A DNA stretch of 64,000 nt from the NCBI GenBank assembly GCA_025267735.1, contig CM046307.1, forward strand, positions 38,989,231 to 39,053,230, read 5' to 3'. Below, in pieces: positions 20,542-32,338 of the stretch (its first letter is position 1; every line of letters begins with the position of its first letter). The notes beneath the pieces are model-generated. The model did not search any database, had not been told where the DNA came from, and saw only the letters and a list, made by a program, of their open reading frames with translations. A program made the position numbers and the translations under genes. Origin of the DNA: Mactra quadrangularis. Its lineage: Eukaryota > Mollusca > Bivalvia > Venerida > Mactridae.

Positions 20542-21645
20542 GTCTTTATTGCAATATATGTGACAAAAACATCTAACCTGGTTCTACATAAACCTTAAAT
20601 AATAGACATGTCCACTTATTTGGTGACATTAGGCAGTACATCATTTTACTAATATAAGTTGACTCTGGCATTCAACATTTATTATAGATAATACATAATA
20701 TGTTAATTGAATATAATTAAATATCAATAACATTTGTTTGATCAAACTGAGCTTTTGAGTTGTAATAATGTGTCTTTCATAGATATTGGTTTTTAATGGA
20801 ACCCGCCATGTTTATAAACACATTGTAAATAAAAACAATCTTAATTAAGTAACGAAACATAACAGTATTTTGCCTAATGTTTTAAAACCTCACATTAGAT
20901 TATGCCTAGTTAACATCTTTATTTCATGAATAATGTTATTGATCAGCTCTGTCAAATCTGTAGTGTTCCTAGCTACAATGTGCCCCCTCCCCCTCTCCTT
21001 CCACTTTGCTAGCTGCAAAACACCAAGTTCAAACACCATTTATATCTTTTTTAAAAGTTTTTAAATTTATAAATCTTTAAATTCTCAGTCTTCTGGGGTT
21101 TATAGTCTTATTTTTTGAGAATTGTTTTAATCTATCAATTTGCATCTTGAATTGACAAGTCATTTCCATGAGATCTTTGCGTTTTTTTAGGGTTTTTTTT
21201 GGTTAAAATATAGTTTCTTACCACTTTAATCACTCTTACAAATGAAACCAAAACTAAATATAAAATACTGCGAGATCTCGTGTGGATTACAATATAATCG
21301 CAGTCCAAGAGAATAAGCACCCTCAGCGCAATATATTTTTTCTAAAATAAGACTAAAGCAGACTATAAATTCTTTAACAGCTTTAAAAATCTGCACCTTT
21401 TTAAGTTTTTAAAAATTTTTACTTGAGTGTAGCATCATGATGAGCTTTTATACAATTTTAGCAGAACTGTCCTATATCAGTCCTGTCAGTACTTTAATTT
21501 GTAATCTTGACAATATAGGCTTTGGGCTAGTTATGTTTGAAATGCAGAGTTTTACTGAATACTGTATTAAATGAAGTGTTGATCACTTACATATTATCAT
21601 CTAGGTATATGACATCTAGTATTTAATGTATCACAAGATTATGAT
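20542..21645. other. AT-rich unassigned DNA
   Basis: I see no gene or array. A CCCCCTCCCCCTCTCC pyrimidine tract lies near 20982. Confidence 0.4.
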
Positions 21646-22336
21646 ATTAATAAACAAGGTTGAACTTGCCCTTAATGTATACTCATTTAAAATTGTATGC
21701 TATGCTCAGCTATCTCTGTGAACTTTTCACAATTAGATAGTGAACAGATAAAATATTCCTAAATTATAATGAATATTTTCAGTAATCCCAATGGTGTGGT
21801 ACTTTTACAAGGTAAATGAAAGTTTGTTGTTTAAATCCAGATTCTACTAAATTTGTATTTATTTATCTAATCATTATGTAGTTAATATGAATTGCATTTG
21901 ACTGTCTATCCTCGTAAAAATCTGGGCTTTATATTTTATGAGTGTGCAATTTATTTGCTTGAGGGTGAGTGCCAGCGATGATGAATGTCAGTGAAGTTAG
22001 CTATAATAAATATGGTAAAAACTCTTTTAAATTTGTTGCCCCTTCTCTGTGAAATACATTAAGCCTTTCATTAATCTTTATCAAATTTTTTTTCTCTACC
22101 ATATAACTTGTGTTATGTATTCAATTTAAATTACATTTGAATTTAACATTAAAATTATTAAAAAAATTGGTGCTTAAAAATATGTTTTGGAACATGTAGT
22201 AATTTGTCTTTGCCAAGTGCATTTTTATCATTCATTAACTTATTTTGTCTGCTTTTTGTGATTGATGGCATTGTATAGTAAATGTTAGAGTTGTCTCCCC
22301 TGTTCATATCAATGTCATATAAGAATCTATATTCCT

Positions 22337-22600
22337 ACCATTATAGGTATTATTTAAGTATATACTTTTGTTGCCAAGTTACCATGACTCTAGATCATTA
22401 CACTATACCTTTGAATGGTACTCTAGTGTGTCATTGGAGGGTAGGAGTCTTTAAAGTCATCTTCAACTACTTGCTACATACTTGACACATTAAAGTGTCA
22501 TTTCATACCATTATAGGTATGGTTTAGATTTATAGTTAAGTTTGGTAACCTAAGAATGTACTTAGATAATTACATTAACTATACCATTGAATAAAGATTT
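22337..22600 (+). repeat. Diverged 170-bp tandem duplication
   Basis: ACCATTATAGGTAT occurs at 22337 and 22507. The following sequence is recognisably related in both copies (ATCATTACACTATACCTTTG and AATTACATTAACTATACCAT). The 67-codon plus ORF across the first copy is not supported. Confidence 0.6.
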
Positions 22601-23208
22601 TTAGATGTTATTGATAAGTTTGAACTTGGATCTTACTTTTTGATTAAATGTTACATTTCAATTTATTTTCGATTGCGTAGTCAATTATATTACAATATTG
22701 AAAATAAATTTTAATGTCATTATTCATTTCATTTTTTAAAGCTAAGGTCTTGGGACCTCTTTTGCTGTAAACTGTCAGAAATCTCTTATGTATACATTTA
22801 GTTAATTGATAAAGATTTATGCATTTTGTGAAAAACTAGTTTCATATATTTGGATTGATCATAATCAAATTTTATTTAGATAATAGTAAAGTTAAATTGT
22901 TAACTAAGTAATTATTTATGTAATACCGGTATATATAAAAAAGATTTGAAAAGACAAACAGTATTAACATGTCAGCAAAACAAAGACATTCAGTCTAGGA
23001 AGCACAATTGACACTGCAAGCAAAGTTGAATAATTGATTTAAAAGTGCAATTTGTATCATGTCTCCCAGAATGCTATGCATATAAAACCACAAGTTACTA
23101 TTTTTTAAGTAATGCACACACTCCTGTGATCATAACTGTAATATATATCTTTGGCAAACATTAAATATTTACTTGTACTATTGGTCACTTGAACCAGTTT
23201 GGACAAAA

Positions 23209-23328
23209 TTATGTTCTAGATCTTTCCAAATTAGTTAGGTTGAGACCAATATTCTTGGATTCTTGGGGGTAGGTACAGGCACTATATAAGGGAGCTGCTT
23301 CATGACTGTGGGGCCCACAGTAGTTCAT
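23209..23328 (-). CDS. Coding-like minus-strand ORF or terminal exon, 39 codons
   Basis: From ATG (23328-23326) to TAA (23211-23209) the minus strand reads MNYCGPHSHEAAPLYS followed by a stretch containing TYPQESKNIGLNL. Codons are more G- and C-rich than the neighbourhood. A possible acceptor, GGGCCCCACAG, inside the ORF would make it a terminal exon starting near 23311. It lies just inside the right inverted repeat of the candidate element at 21646-23391, so it may be an element-encoded remnant. The product is not recognised. Confidence 0.25.
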   Translation of the reverse strand: MNYCGPHSHEAAPLYSACTYPQESKNIGLNLTNLERSRT

Positions 23329-23391
23329 TTGGCCAGTTCATGCGATATCAATGCACAAGCATTGAGGGCTAGTTCAACCTTGTTTATTAAT

Positions 23392-23979
23392 GCAATGTAT
23401 CATACAATCTTTTTTAAGGGTCTGTTTTAAAAGTAATGGTTAATAGATCCGAGACATATTAAAACACAACATACTCCAGACTATACTCTGTGGGTAACTG
23501 ATCTAATGAATTTGAATGATACTTGTGGCAATGGTTGAGGACAAAGTTTCTAACCTGGATCAACTTAATTCCTAGTACCAGAAAATATATTTTAAAATTC
23601 TAAGTTCTAGTCTCTATGTTTAATAGATGATAATGCTTCAAGCTGTAGAAATCATGGAAATATGAACAATTAGTATGAAGCTTGATGACAACTCGATGGT
23701 ATATTTGTCTCAGATCAACTTATTTCTTAACAAAAACATGTTTTCAAGTTTTGAGTTTTAGTCTCTGTTGAGATCTTGGTTTTAAAAAAACCTTTTATAG
23801 ATATATCAATGAAGCTTAATGTGTATGGTGATGAAAATGCAATTTAGCATCAGAAAACTTAATTTTTTGTTTTGTCTAAAAGATGCATGGTTATCTCAGT
23901 ATCCATTGATTTTATTTTTAATCATAATCAGTTTAATTTGGATCTAAAATGACATCATTTAGTTGCAATAAACCAATTT
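23392..23979. other. AT-rich unassigned DNA
   Basis: I see nothing identifiable. Confidence 0.4.
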
Positions 23980-24077
23980 AAGGTGGTATGGTACATCTGA
24001 CTTTTTTTAGATTTGCATATAATTTTTGGTACCATTGTAAACTTGAAGATATTTCCGATTCGGATCTACACTTTATT

Positions 24078-24503
24078 TGACGTCAAGATTGCTAATCACG
24101 TTACCATGACGTCGTAAATATGACGACCGCGTGCACTTTTTACGTCAGTCGACAATGGTAAGAAAACGTCTATAATGTGTTGCTAAATCTTCATTTTCCG
24201 CATCACAACTACAAATGAGACATCAATTTAAAGCTTACATCATTATCTATCTCCTGAACAGTGTAAATATACGTTTTCTCTTAAAACTTTTAAAAGAGAC
24301 AAAAACTTCCGAATTGGCAACATCAGAAAAAATCCAGAAAAATTGCCTTCAAACTGGTTTTATGAAAAATCTGCCCGATAAATTTTTGCTAAGTTTTGAT
24401 ATAATGTAATGCATTGTATGGACTTTTATACAGCAGAAATTTAGAAAAGTTGTCTGTACGGTTTTTTCGCTGCATGCGTTCAAGTAATATCAGTATGACG
24501 TCA
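24078..24503. promoter_or_regulatory. Cluster of four CRE-like sites
   Basis: Perfect TGACGTCA palindromes occur at 24078-24085 and 24496-24503. Near matches occur at 24107-24114 (TGACGTCG) and 24140-24147 (TTACGTCA). A donor-like ATG/GTAAGA follows at about 24157. The island 24030-24190 has unusually many CG dinucleotides. CRE sites bind CREB/ATF-family factors in animals; whether this is a working promoter or an old transposon is not decided. The two ORFs nearby (24215-24409 and 24414-24611, plus) are unrecognised and lack coding character. Confidence 0.3.
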
Positions 24504-24611
24504 AAAATTGGACATAAAATGATATCATTATGCTACACTAATCGATTTGATTATTTTTCAAGGCTAAGTTTTAATTGGTGGATTATGGTTGATAAATCAC
24601 TAATTGTATAA

Positions 24612-26309
24612 AACTAATGGTCTGCATTCTATTGACTACATCATACATATTTCTTATTTCGTTTAGTTAATCACAGATGCAGCGATATTAATAAATTACA
24701 TTTATCTTGATTTTAGGGTTTGTAACTATTCTTTTCAGTACCCAAATAAATATTTTGTCAAATCAGGTTTTACTCACTTCAGCTATACACTATCAATTTA
24801 TTAAGACTTTGATTTGCGTACAATGTTTGAATGTACAAATCTAGCTCATATTATCATGTATGCTGTTACCACAGTAAATGGTCTTGATAAATTCAAAATC
24901 TATAAAAATCAATTTATTTAGAATAGATAAAACTTATCAATAATTAATTGATTCTACAATAAACTGTGAAAGTTTATGTAATAAAAAAACTTATATATGA
25001 GTATACCTAAATGTTTTAAAAAATTCAATTAGTCTGGTCACTACAAAACCTGTCTAAATTCAATTGTAATTACACATAGTTAGATTAGTTTTGTCCTGAC
25101 CAATCAACTTGATTATTCTACATATTCTCAAATAATGAATGTTAAATAACTTACAGGTCGTATTCTAGGTCATGCGTGTTATTGTACTTTAAACAATGGA
25201 CTGGCTCACTAAATAGGTGAATAAGCTAATGCATGAACAGCATTTTAATCATATAAACATACCACTTTGATATTTAACATTTATTTTAAAAAGTGTATAT
25301 GCACATTATAAATTTTATATAATGATGTGTTTAAAAAATAAGTGTAAACTGACTAAACTGTAAATTTGTAAAAATAAATCACTCCTAAATATTAGTGTGT
25401 AATGAAACCGGCAATGTTTATATACGCAATGTTTACGTGGACGACCTGTATATGGGTCATTTGTTGAAATATTAATTAATTACTTATTTGAAGTCATACG
25501 ATCTGCTCTCAATTTGCAGATTTAATGAACTAATATATTATACTTAATTAGTTCTCATTATTTCATTTCAAACTAAAATACTACATGTAAATTATTTGTT
25601 GTAACTGATTATTTGTCAAATTATTTCAAATAATTTCACTGGCTTATTTCACAAATTTCTAAAATTATAAACTTAGCTTGAGTTTACTTAAGTTTTTATA
25701 TAACAGCTCATTATTGATGTGAACGTCTTAATTTTCATTTTCATAATTGCTGATGAAAGCTTTTTTAAGCAGAAAAATTTTAATTAAGGGTTTTGAAAAA
25801 AATATTCTATATAACAGTCAGTAAATCTTGGAATTAAAATGGGTGGTGTTGTGCCATATACTAACTATAACTTTGATTATATTTTAGACTCAAGTGCTCA
25901 CAAGCTACTATATTATAGTATATGTTTTACATATCAGATAATAATGTATATTCCATTGGTCAGATTTCATTGACTTTTTTGTCACACTATGGCCTTTAAT
26001 TCTAAAAATATTTCTATACTATTCAATGTTCCATCCAATAAATCTGCCAAGTTCATAAAAATGAAAGGATATTATCATTCATAAATGATGGAGAAATGTC
26101 TTTGAAGATTCTAGCTTGCAACAGATAAGGCTAAATGTGAACTATAACAATGATGTAATATTATTTGTTTCAATTATTATTTTATAAAATGAGGTAAATT
26201 CAGTTCAGATTATCTCCCTTATCTCAGGTATATAATATGATACTCTGTAATATATATGATTACTCTAAAAATATTGAAATGATAGCATTCACACACAATG
26301 TTCGAATAA
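24612..26309. other. AT-rich unassigned DNA
   Basis: No gene, array or inverted element was recognised. A lone TTATCTCCCTTATCTC lies near 26209. Confidence 0.4.
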
Positions 26310-26725
26310 AAGCATATCTCTTTTAATACTTTGGAGTGTCTTTGACACAATGAGGTTTTCGTGTCTTTTGTTATGGCTAAGCATATCTCTACATTTTAAT
26401 GGGTGTTTGACACAATCTTGTCCTTACTTCTTTTGTCAGGCTAGCTAAGCCTCCCTTTTTTACCTAGAGAGTCTTTCACACAATCTGGTCCTCATGTCTT
26501 TTTTAGGGTAAGCCTATCTCTTTAATTTGCAGTGTCTTATACCCAAGCTAGCCTTGATATGTCTTTTGTTAGGCGTAGCCTATCTTTTTGCTTTGGAGAG
26601 TCTTTCACACAATTTGGTCCTCATGTCTTTTTTAGGGTAAGCCTATCTCTGTATTTAGATTAGTGTCTTTCACACAATCTAGCCCAGATGTCTTTCTTTA
26701 GACTAAGCCTATCTCTATATGATGT
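26310..26725 (+). repeat. Diverged tandem repeat, about 60-68 bp, six to seven units
   Basis: Units contain GTCTTTCACACAATCTGGTC, CTCATGTCTTTTTTAGGG and TAAGCCTATCTCT. The third and fifth units are the closest pair, which suggests a two-unit higher-order pattern. Confidence 0.75.
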
Positions 26726-26740
26726 CTATATGACACAAGA

Positions 26741-26885
26741 AAGAACTGACTTCATTAACAATTATTTTGTGAACTGTATTCTTATACTGAATGATGTACA
26801 GGTTTTCTGCTACAACCTGTACATCATTCAGTGGACCGTAGCAGATTGTTCAGTTTCTTAAATAATTGTTATCCTGTCAGTTCTT
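26741..26885. mobile_element. Hairpin element with perfect 17-bp inner stem
   Basis: CTGAATGATGTACAGGT (26787-26803) pairs perfectly with ACCTGTACATCATTCAG (26815-26831) across 11 bases. The pairing resumes outward as AAGAACTGAC...AACAATTATTT on the left and its complement on the right, giving a foldback of about 145 bp. It is either a MITE or a structured RNA precursor; see findings. Confidence 0.7.
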
Positions 26886-27104
26886 TTTACATAAACAAAC
26901 AAATTGACTGAACAATTGTTTATTGCTTTGTTGCAAAAGCAAGTGTATTATCACTTGTATATATATTTTTACAAAAACAAGACTATCAGGTTATATCATA
27001 ATGATAACAATAACATAAAATAAAAGTTGAATAATATTGAAGTACATGTCTTTCTTAATTAACAATTGATTTCCCTGGGTATTTATATATTCCCATATTA
27101 TATA

Positions 27105-27300
27105 ATGTAAATAAGTATATAAGAATATATTTGTAAATATGTATATTTGTAAATATGTTTGTATGTATATATGTAAATATGTATATATGAATATATGTGT
27201 AAATATGTATATTTGTAAATATGTTTGTATGTTGTATGTATATATGTTAATATGTATATATCTATATATGTTAATATGTACATATGTTTTTAGTGTTTTT
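27105..27300. repeat. TATGTAAATATG low-complexity repeat
   Basis: Alternating TATATGTAAATATGTATAT-type sequence. The minus-strand ORF of 61 codons (YTYKHIYKYT-like) is a by-product. Confidence 0.85.
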
Positions 27301-27324
27301 TGGGCTTTTTAAGTTTTTAATTGT

Positions 27325-27770
27325 ATAGTTAGCCAACCTCTGGCGTGGTCTAGGTCCCGTAAGTTCATGGTTTGTTCGGTTTTTATCTTTCTGTTTTTAG
27401 TTTTTATTGTATATAGTTAGCCAACCTCTGGCGTGGTCTAGGTCCCGTAAGTTCATGGTTTGTTCGGTTTTTATCTTTCTGTTTTTAGTTTTTATTGTAT
27501 ATAGTTGGCCCACCTATGGCGTATATGTAAATATGTATATTATGTAAATATGTATTTATGTAAATATGTATTTATGTAAATACTTGAATATGTAAATATG
27601 TTTTATTCTGTTCTTTTCTGCTTTTTTCTGTACAGTTAGCCAACCTCTGGCATTGTCTATGGCCCCGTTATTTAATGGTTTGTTGGGCTTATTATTTATT
27701 TTTTTTAGTTAATATTGTACAGTAAGCCAACCACTGTCTGGTCCATTAAGTTCTGTAAGTTCATGAATTG
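27325..27770 (+). repeat. 88-bp repeat (AGCCAACCTCTGGC), two near-identical and three diverged units
   Basis: AGCCAACCTCTGGCGTGGTC occurs at 27331 and 27419, 88 bases apart and nearly identical throughout. Diverged relatives start near 27507, 27638 and 27724. They are interleaved with TATGTAAATATG repeats. Confidence 0.8.
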
Positions 27771-27829
27771 TTCCTGGTTTTTCTATTGTATATATCTAAC
27801 CCTTAAATTCTTTAAGTTTTAATTCACTT

Positions 27830-28936
27830 CACATTTTATTTCCTGTTCTTTTAGGAAATGTGATTTTTATCTTCTTTGTTATATAGGATCATCCTACTTT
27901 TCTTGTGAAAGAATATCTATATAATTTTGTTTGGGAGGAATTCAATCTTCCAGTCTTTAATTCCCTTTACAATAGGAGAGTATCTTTTTAATATCTGAAA
28001 GACACCAGGAATCCTCTCATGCACCAAGTTGTATCCTATTTTTGTCTTTTAATAATATGAAGATATAAATATTTTGTCTTCACATTCTATCTTCTATTCC
28101 TATTTAGGAAATTTGAACCTGATGTTTTTGGTTGGCACTATTCTAACTCATTGGTCCTTTAACAGTGTAGCTAGTACAGAGAGATTTGTATTTATTCCTC
28201 ATCCTTTATTTCTTGCAAGCACAATATGAACTATACATTAGTAAAAATGTTAATCATAATTATAATAAAATATGATATAAAGTAATATAATATGATATAA
28301 CTAATACAATATAATATGACATGATATAATATAATATAATAAAATAAAAAAAATTCACTCAAATATTGTCAACAAATAATACAACAATATTGAATATTAA
28401 TTAAAAATATCTGATTTTTGTCTTCACATCAATGTCCTGTCCCTATGTGGAAATATTATCTTGATTGTTTTGGTAAGGATGTGCATGGTTCTTTTTCTCT
28501 GTTGGGAGAGTATTTTCAGCTTGGAGGAGGTCTCCTGATCTCTTTTTCTCTTTCTTTAAAGAACATCTTTAATATATTTGATACCCCTTGAAATAAAAGT
28601 CGGAGTGAGGCTGAAGTCATCAGTACATTATGTCTACACAGACTTGTTAAACATATAGATAGCATTTGTACATGAACAAAGTTGTATCCAATGCATGTCT
28701 TTAAATCAGAAACAAAATCAATAATATAAGCATATGATAACTATAAAATATTATAAAATTAAATAATATCAAAATACAAGTTTATATTTCTATATTCTAT
28801 TTCCTGTTCCTTAAACGGAATTTTGATACCGAGACACAGTTTCCTCTACAGTTGGAGAGTATCATTTAATATACCTGAGAGATATCTGAAAACTGAATTA
28901 TTTTCCTCTGATAATGTAAATCATTTTATTAATAAC
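27830..28936 (+). repeat. Degenerate long-period repeat
   Basis: Motifs recur in the same order three to four times at irregular spacing: CTTCACATTCTATTTCCTGT, GGAGAGTATC, then GTTGTATCC...GTCTTT and ATATGATATAA. I read this as an old tandem or segmental duplication; boundaries are uncertain. Confidence 0.45.
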
Positions 28937-29884
28937 AAAAGCCTGTTTCAGCTGTGCGATTTTTTGGTCATATGATTTTTACTGGGATTGAAATCGCAGA
29001 CGAATCGCAGCCGCCGCAGATACATCAAACTTTCCGTGCAGTAGTGGTACGGTGGTCGTACAACGCTCTCACGAGCAGTAGGTTGTTCGTCGCACGTGTT
29101 TACGCACGAATGCCGTGCGATAATGCGAGGCTTTTGTACAAACACTAACGACTGTCATAAGACTATCGTGAGATTTCGAAAAGTTTCGAACATCATCCGT
29201 ACGTCAATCACACGACAAACTTTTACGAGAGTAATATGATATTCATGCGAACACCTAATTCTTTAACTGACGTGCGACTGTTTCAAGAATGACGTACATT
29301 TGTCTTACGGCAGTCGCATGACTGTCTTGCGGGCTCCAAAAATCCAAGAATCGCAAAGAGATCACAAGAAAAATTAACATGCTGAAAAATCCAAGAATCG
29401 CAAAGAGATCACAAGAAAAATTAACATGCTGAAAATTTGACTTGCGACGTCTATGAGGATGTTATCACCTGAAAAAATGCATGACTGTCTTGCGGCGTTG
29501 GTTTTAGATTAGATTTTATGACAAATTTCACACATAGAACAACACAGTTGACCTTTGCTAAAAAGCAATTTGTCAAACACAAAATTACAAACAAATAATG
29601 ATGGCATTACAGTGTAACAAAAATTCATAGATATTCAAAGTACAATTACTTACATAACATATATAACATACATACAAAAGAAACAAAAAGAAAGAAAAAA
29701 CACAAAGATAAATGTACATCGGTACACACGTAATACAGACGTTACGCTGCATTATAAAATTGAATTGACAAACGTGTCTAAGTGTTAGAAAGAACCACAA
29801 CTCATGTGTTTATTGATAGGAAGTTCTGCGATTTTTTAAAAAATGTTGTAATACGGCTGCCGCAAGCGTGATGTGAAATAGGCT
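28937..29884. mobile_element. MITE of the AGCCTRTTTCA family, copy 1, with insertion
   Basis: It begins AAAGCCTGTTTCAGC and ends GATGTGAAATAGGCT, inverted ends shared with copies at 33.4-34.9 kb. CAAA directly flanks both ends. The body is rich in GTCG and CGAC (ATCGCAGACGAATCGCAGCC, CGACTGTC...GTCGTGAG). A 47-bp segment is duplicated in tandem (29341 and 29388). The region from about 29498 to 29818 is absent from the other copies. ORFs of 64-65 codons on both strands (about 28948-29148) are not supported as genes. Confidence 0.75.
29498..29818 (-). mobile_element. LINE-like 3' end inserted in MITE copy 1
   Basis: Copies 2-4 of the MITE pass directly from GGCGTTCGTAT to GAAGTTCTG, whereas copy 1 holds about 320 extra bases here. 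Read on the minus strand the insert ends with a small hairpin (TTGCTTTTTAGCAA) and a short ATCTA-type tail. This is the same architecture as the insert at 8019-8291, but the sequence is different. A few host bases at the junction appear to have been lost and no target duplication is seen. A 71-codon minus ORF inside is not recognisable. Confidence 0.5.
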
Positions 29885-30783
29885 CAAAACTGTATGAATG
29901 GAAAGAAGTTCTTACAACTTGTATGAATAACTTATAATCATGTAGTGTTTGTTGATTATGCTATCATTAACATTAGTATAGAATTTTTTTCAGACAAAAT
30001 CAAACTTTTAGCTAAGTTTAGAGACGTTCACCATGATTTTAAAAACAAACTTAATTTCTGAACCAAATTTTGTAAATTCACCTATAACTCATGTATTTAC
30101 TGGTAATGTAGCCTTGATAATAGTGAGTTATTTATCATGTATTCATTGAGTTTTACCTCTTTTACATTTTATTTACATATATAATATTGTAAGATTTCCA
30201 TATTTTTTCTTGTCCTAAAGTAGACATTTTACTGGAATCATTGATGCATTATAAATATATTTAAGCCTAGAATTTTTTTATCTTAGCATTAGACTTGTCA
30301 ACCATTAACTAGTTTATTTTTTTCTATTTTTTAAACAGTATTTAAGCCATAATTTAGTATATACTAACACAAATTGAAAATTACAATTTTTTCAAATTTT
30401 GATTATTCAAAGCCTCTCTAATACTTGAAAGGAAGAGAGATCACAGTTTTGTATAAACTAACCAGTCTTGTTAAGAAAACATTTGAAAAATAAAACAAGC
30501 AAAGTATGCTGTCTATGTATAATCCCATGAAAATCATGATTTTACTGTCAAAACAGATTTAGGAATGACCATGTTTTCTTCATTTTTTTCTGATTCAATG
30601 TTTATATTAAAGAAATTGTAATTTTTGATACAGTAAACACTGTATAGTTAGATCTGTATGATCATTTTTTTCATTCAATAAAGTGTCAATTCTAAGTCAC
30701 AGATTAATATCAAAGCCATCACCTCAGTTCTAATTTGTTAACCTATATTTAAAGTACAAAACAGTAAGCTGTGTTTGGATGAG
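29885..30783. other. AT-rich unassigned DNA
   Basis: I see nothing identifiable. Confidence 0.4.
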
Positions 30784-31145
30784 TAATACCATTGGCGTAG
30801 CTTCCTATAGGCACACAAGGCACGTGCCTACACATTTTTTTGAAAATTCGAAAAAATAAAAAGGCTGAAAATGCCAAAAATGCTAGTGTAGATCTATGTA
30901 ATACTGCAGTTGAGTTAATTACAATGTTCACTGTATAACTGAACTACAAGAGTACTGATTTAGTGTTGTGGTTTGTTTTTACATATAACAGGTTAAAATG
31001 TTTACAAATGTTCCGAAATACTCTAAAAATGCAGCTACTGAGATGTAGAATTTAAAAACATTTCCTGGGGACCATGCCCCCGGACTCCCCTCCTAGGTTA
31101 CCTGTGCCTACACATTTATTTTGGGCAAGCTACGCCCCTAAATAC
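30784..31145. mobile_element. MITE with GGCGTAGCTT inverted ends (hAT-like)
   Basis: The left end ATTGGCGTAGCTTCC and the right end GGGCAAGCTACGCCCC are inverted. TGCCTACACATTT occurs near both ends in direct orientation. TAATAC (left) and TAAATAC (right) are possible remains of a target duplication. From memory, GGCGTAGCT-type termini are common in hAT-derived short elements of many animals. Confidence 0.6.
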
Positions 31146-31499
31146 ATGTATATTGTATGAAGTTTTGGTCACAACATAAAGTGCACTTTTCTTGGAATGG
31201 CTGAAAAACTAGGTATAGAGCTCAACCATTATAGCATGGAAATTATGGAAACACATAATTGTCAAACCTACACTTTTATGTATTAAACAACATAGTCATT
31301 GTACATATATACTTTTCTTCATAACTTTAGACTAACATATAAAATAATTTGAAATACAAATGTATACAGTCTTCCAAAGTCACTTTCATTTTTACAATAT
31401 TTGTGCAATTAACACTAGTGATGCTTACTACTTAAGTTCTAAGACTATGTAAAATAAAAAAAGACAAAGAATATGCAGTTAATAAATCTGATTAGAATA

Positions 31500-31720
31500 A
31501 AAAAATGAATCCAAGCAAATATAAAAAGAAAAAAAGGTGGATTCAAAAATAAAAAATAAATAAAAAAATGAATCCAAGCAAATATAAAAAGAAAAAAAAG
31601 ATGTATTAAAAAAAAAAAGAAATAAAAAATGAATCCAAGCCAACATAAGTAGAAGAAAAAAGATGGATTCAAAAATAAAAAAGAAATAAAAAATGAATCC
31701 AAGCAAATATAAGAAGAAAA
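31500..31720 (+). repeat. A-rich tandem repeat of 61-64 bp
   Basis: TGAATCCAAGC recurs at about 31506, 31569, 31630 and 31694 in an A-rich context. The two minus-strand ORFs of 75-96 codons (F, L, I-rich) are the complement of poly-A-like DNA and not genes. Confidence 0.85.
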
Positions 31721-31740
31721 AAATAATAATAACAAGTCTG

Positions 31741-32044
31741 AGTAATCTAGTGAAGGACTCAGTTTTCTGAGAGGATAGCTAGATCAGACAGAATCAATTA
31801 TCCGAGTAATCTAGTGAAGGACCCAGACTTCTGGGGGGATAGCTAGATCGGACAGAATTGACCATCCGAGTAATCTAGTGAAGGACCCAGACTTCTGGGG
31901 GGATAGCTAGATCGGACAGAATTGACCATCCGAGTAATCTAGTGAAGGACCCAGACTTCTGGGGGGATAGCTAGATCGGATTGAATTGACAATCCGAGTA
32001 ATCTAGTGAAGGACCCAGACTTCTGGGGGGATAACTAGATCGGA
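31741..32044 (+). repeat. 64-bp tandem repeat, five units
   Basis: AGTAATCTAGTGAAGGAC starts at 31741, 31805, 31869, 31933 and 31997, exactly 64 bases apart. Units include CCAGACTTCTGGGGGGATAG and CTAGATCGGA, and are much more GC-rich than the A-rich array that abuts them. The near-equal period of the neighbouring but unrelated array is notable. Confidence 0.93.
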
Positions 32045-32338
32045 AACAAAAAACATAGCTGGTCTTTGTATTGAGTGTTAATTAGATGTTAGTTGCATAA
32101 ATATTGTACAAATGATAAATTCAAATGGATGTCTGATAAGTCATTGTTCACATAAATATAATTATTAGTATGACATACAGTACATTACAACTGTATTTCA
32201 GAGCTTACAAGTGATGAATATTATAATGGGTTGTTGACATGTAGCTCCAGTGGCTAATGTTGTTTGCATAAAAGTTAAGGCTTGGCATGTCAGCTGAATA
32301 GTAATGTATAAATACCATTACTTCATGTTCCACTGCAG

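Larger units (their letters stand above)
21646..23391. mobile_element. Candidate 1.75-kb element with 32-bp terminal inverted repeats
   Basis: The left repeat at 21646-21677 (containing TTAATAAACAAGGTTGAACT) and the right repeat at 23360-23391 are inverted copies matching at 30 of 32 positions. Flanks show no clear target duplication and the inside holds no transposase. The interior contains a diverged 170-bp tandem duplication (around 22337 and 22507) and a coding-like stretch near the right end. Confidence 0.45.

Noticed and set aside
24215..24611. Two consecutive plus ORFs of 64 and 65 codons as a broken gene
   Set aside because: Composition is chance-like and no motif or mutual continuity is visible.
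26310..26725. CRISPR-like array (regular repeats of about 65 bp)
   Set aside because: The repeats are diverged, the spacers are not unique, and the DNA is eukaryotic.
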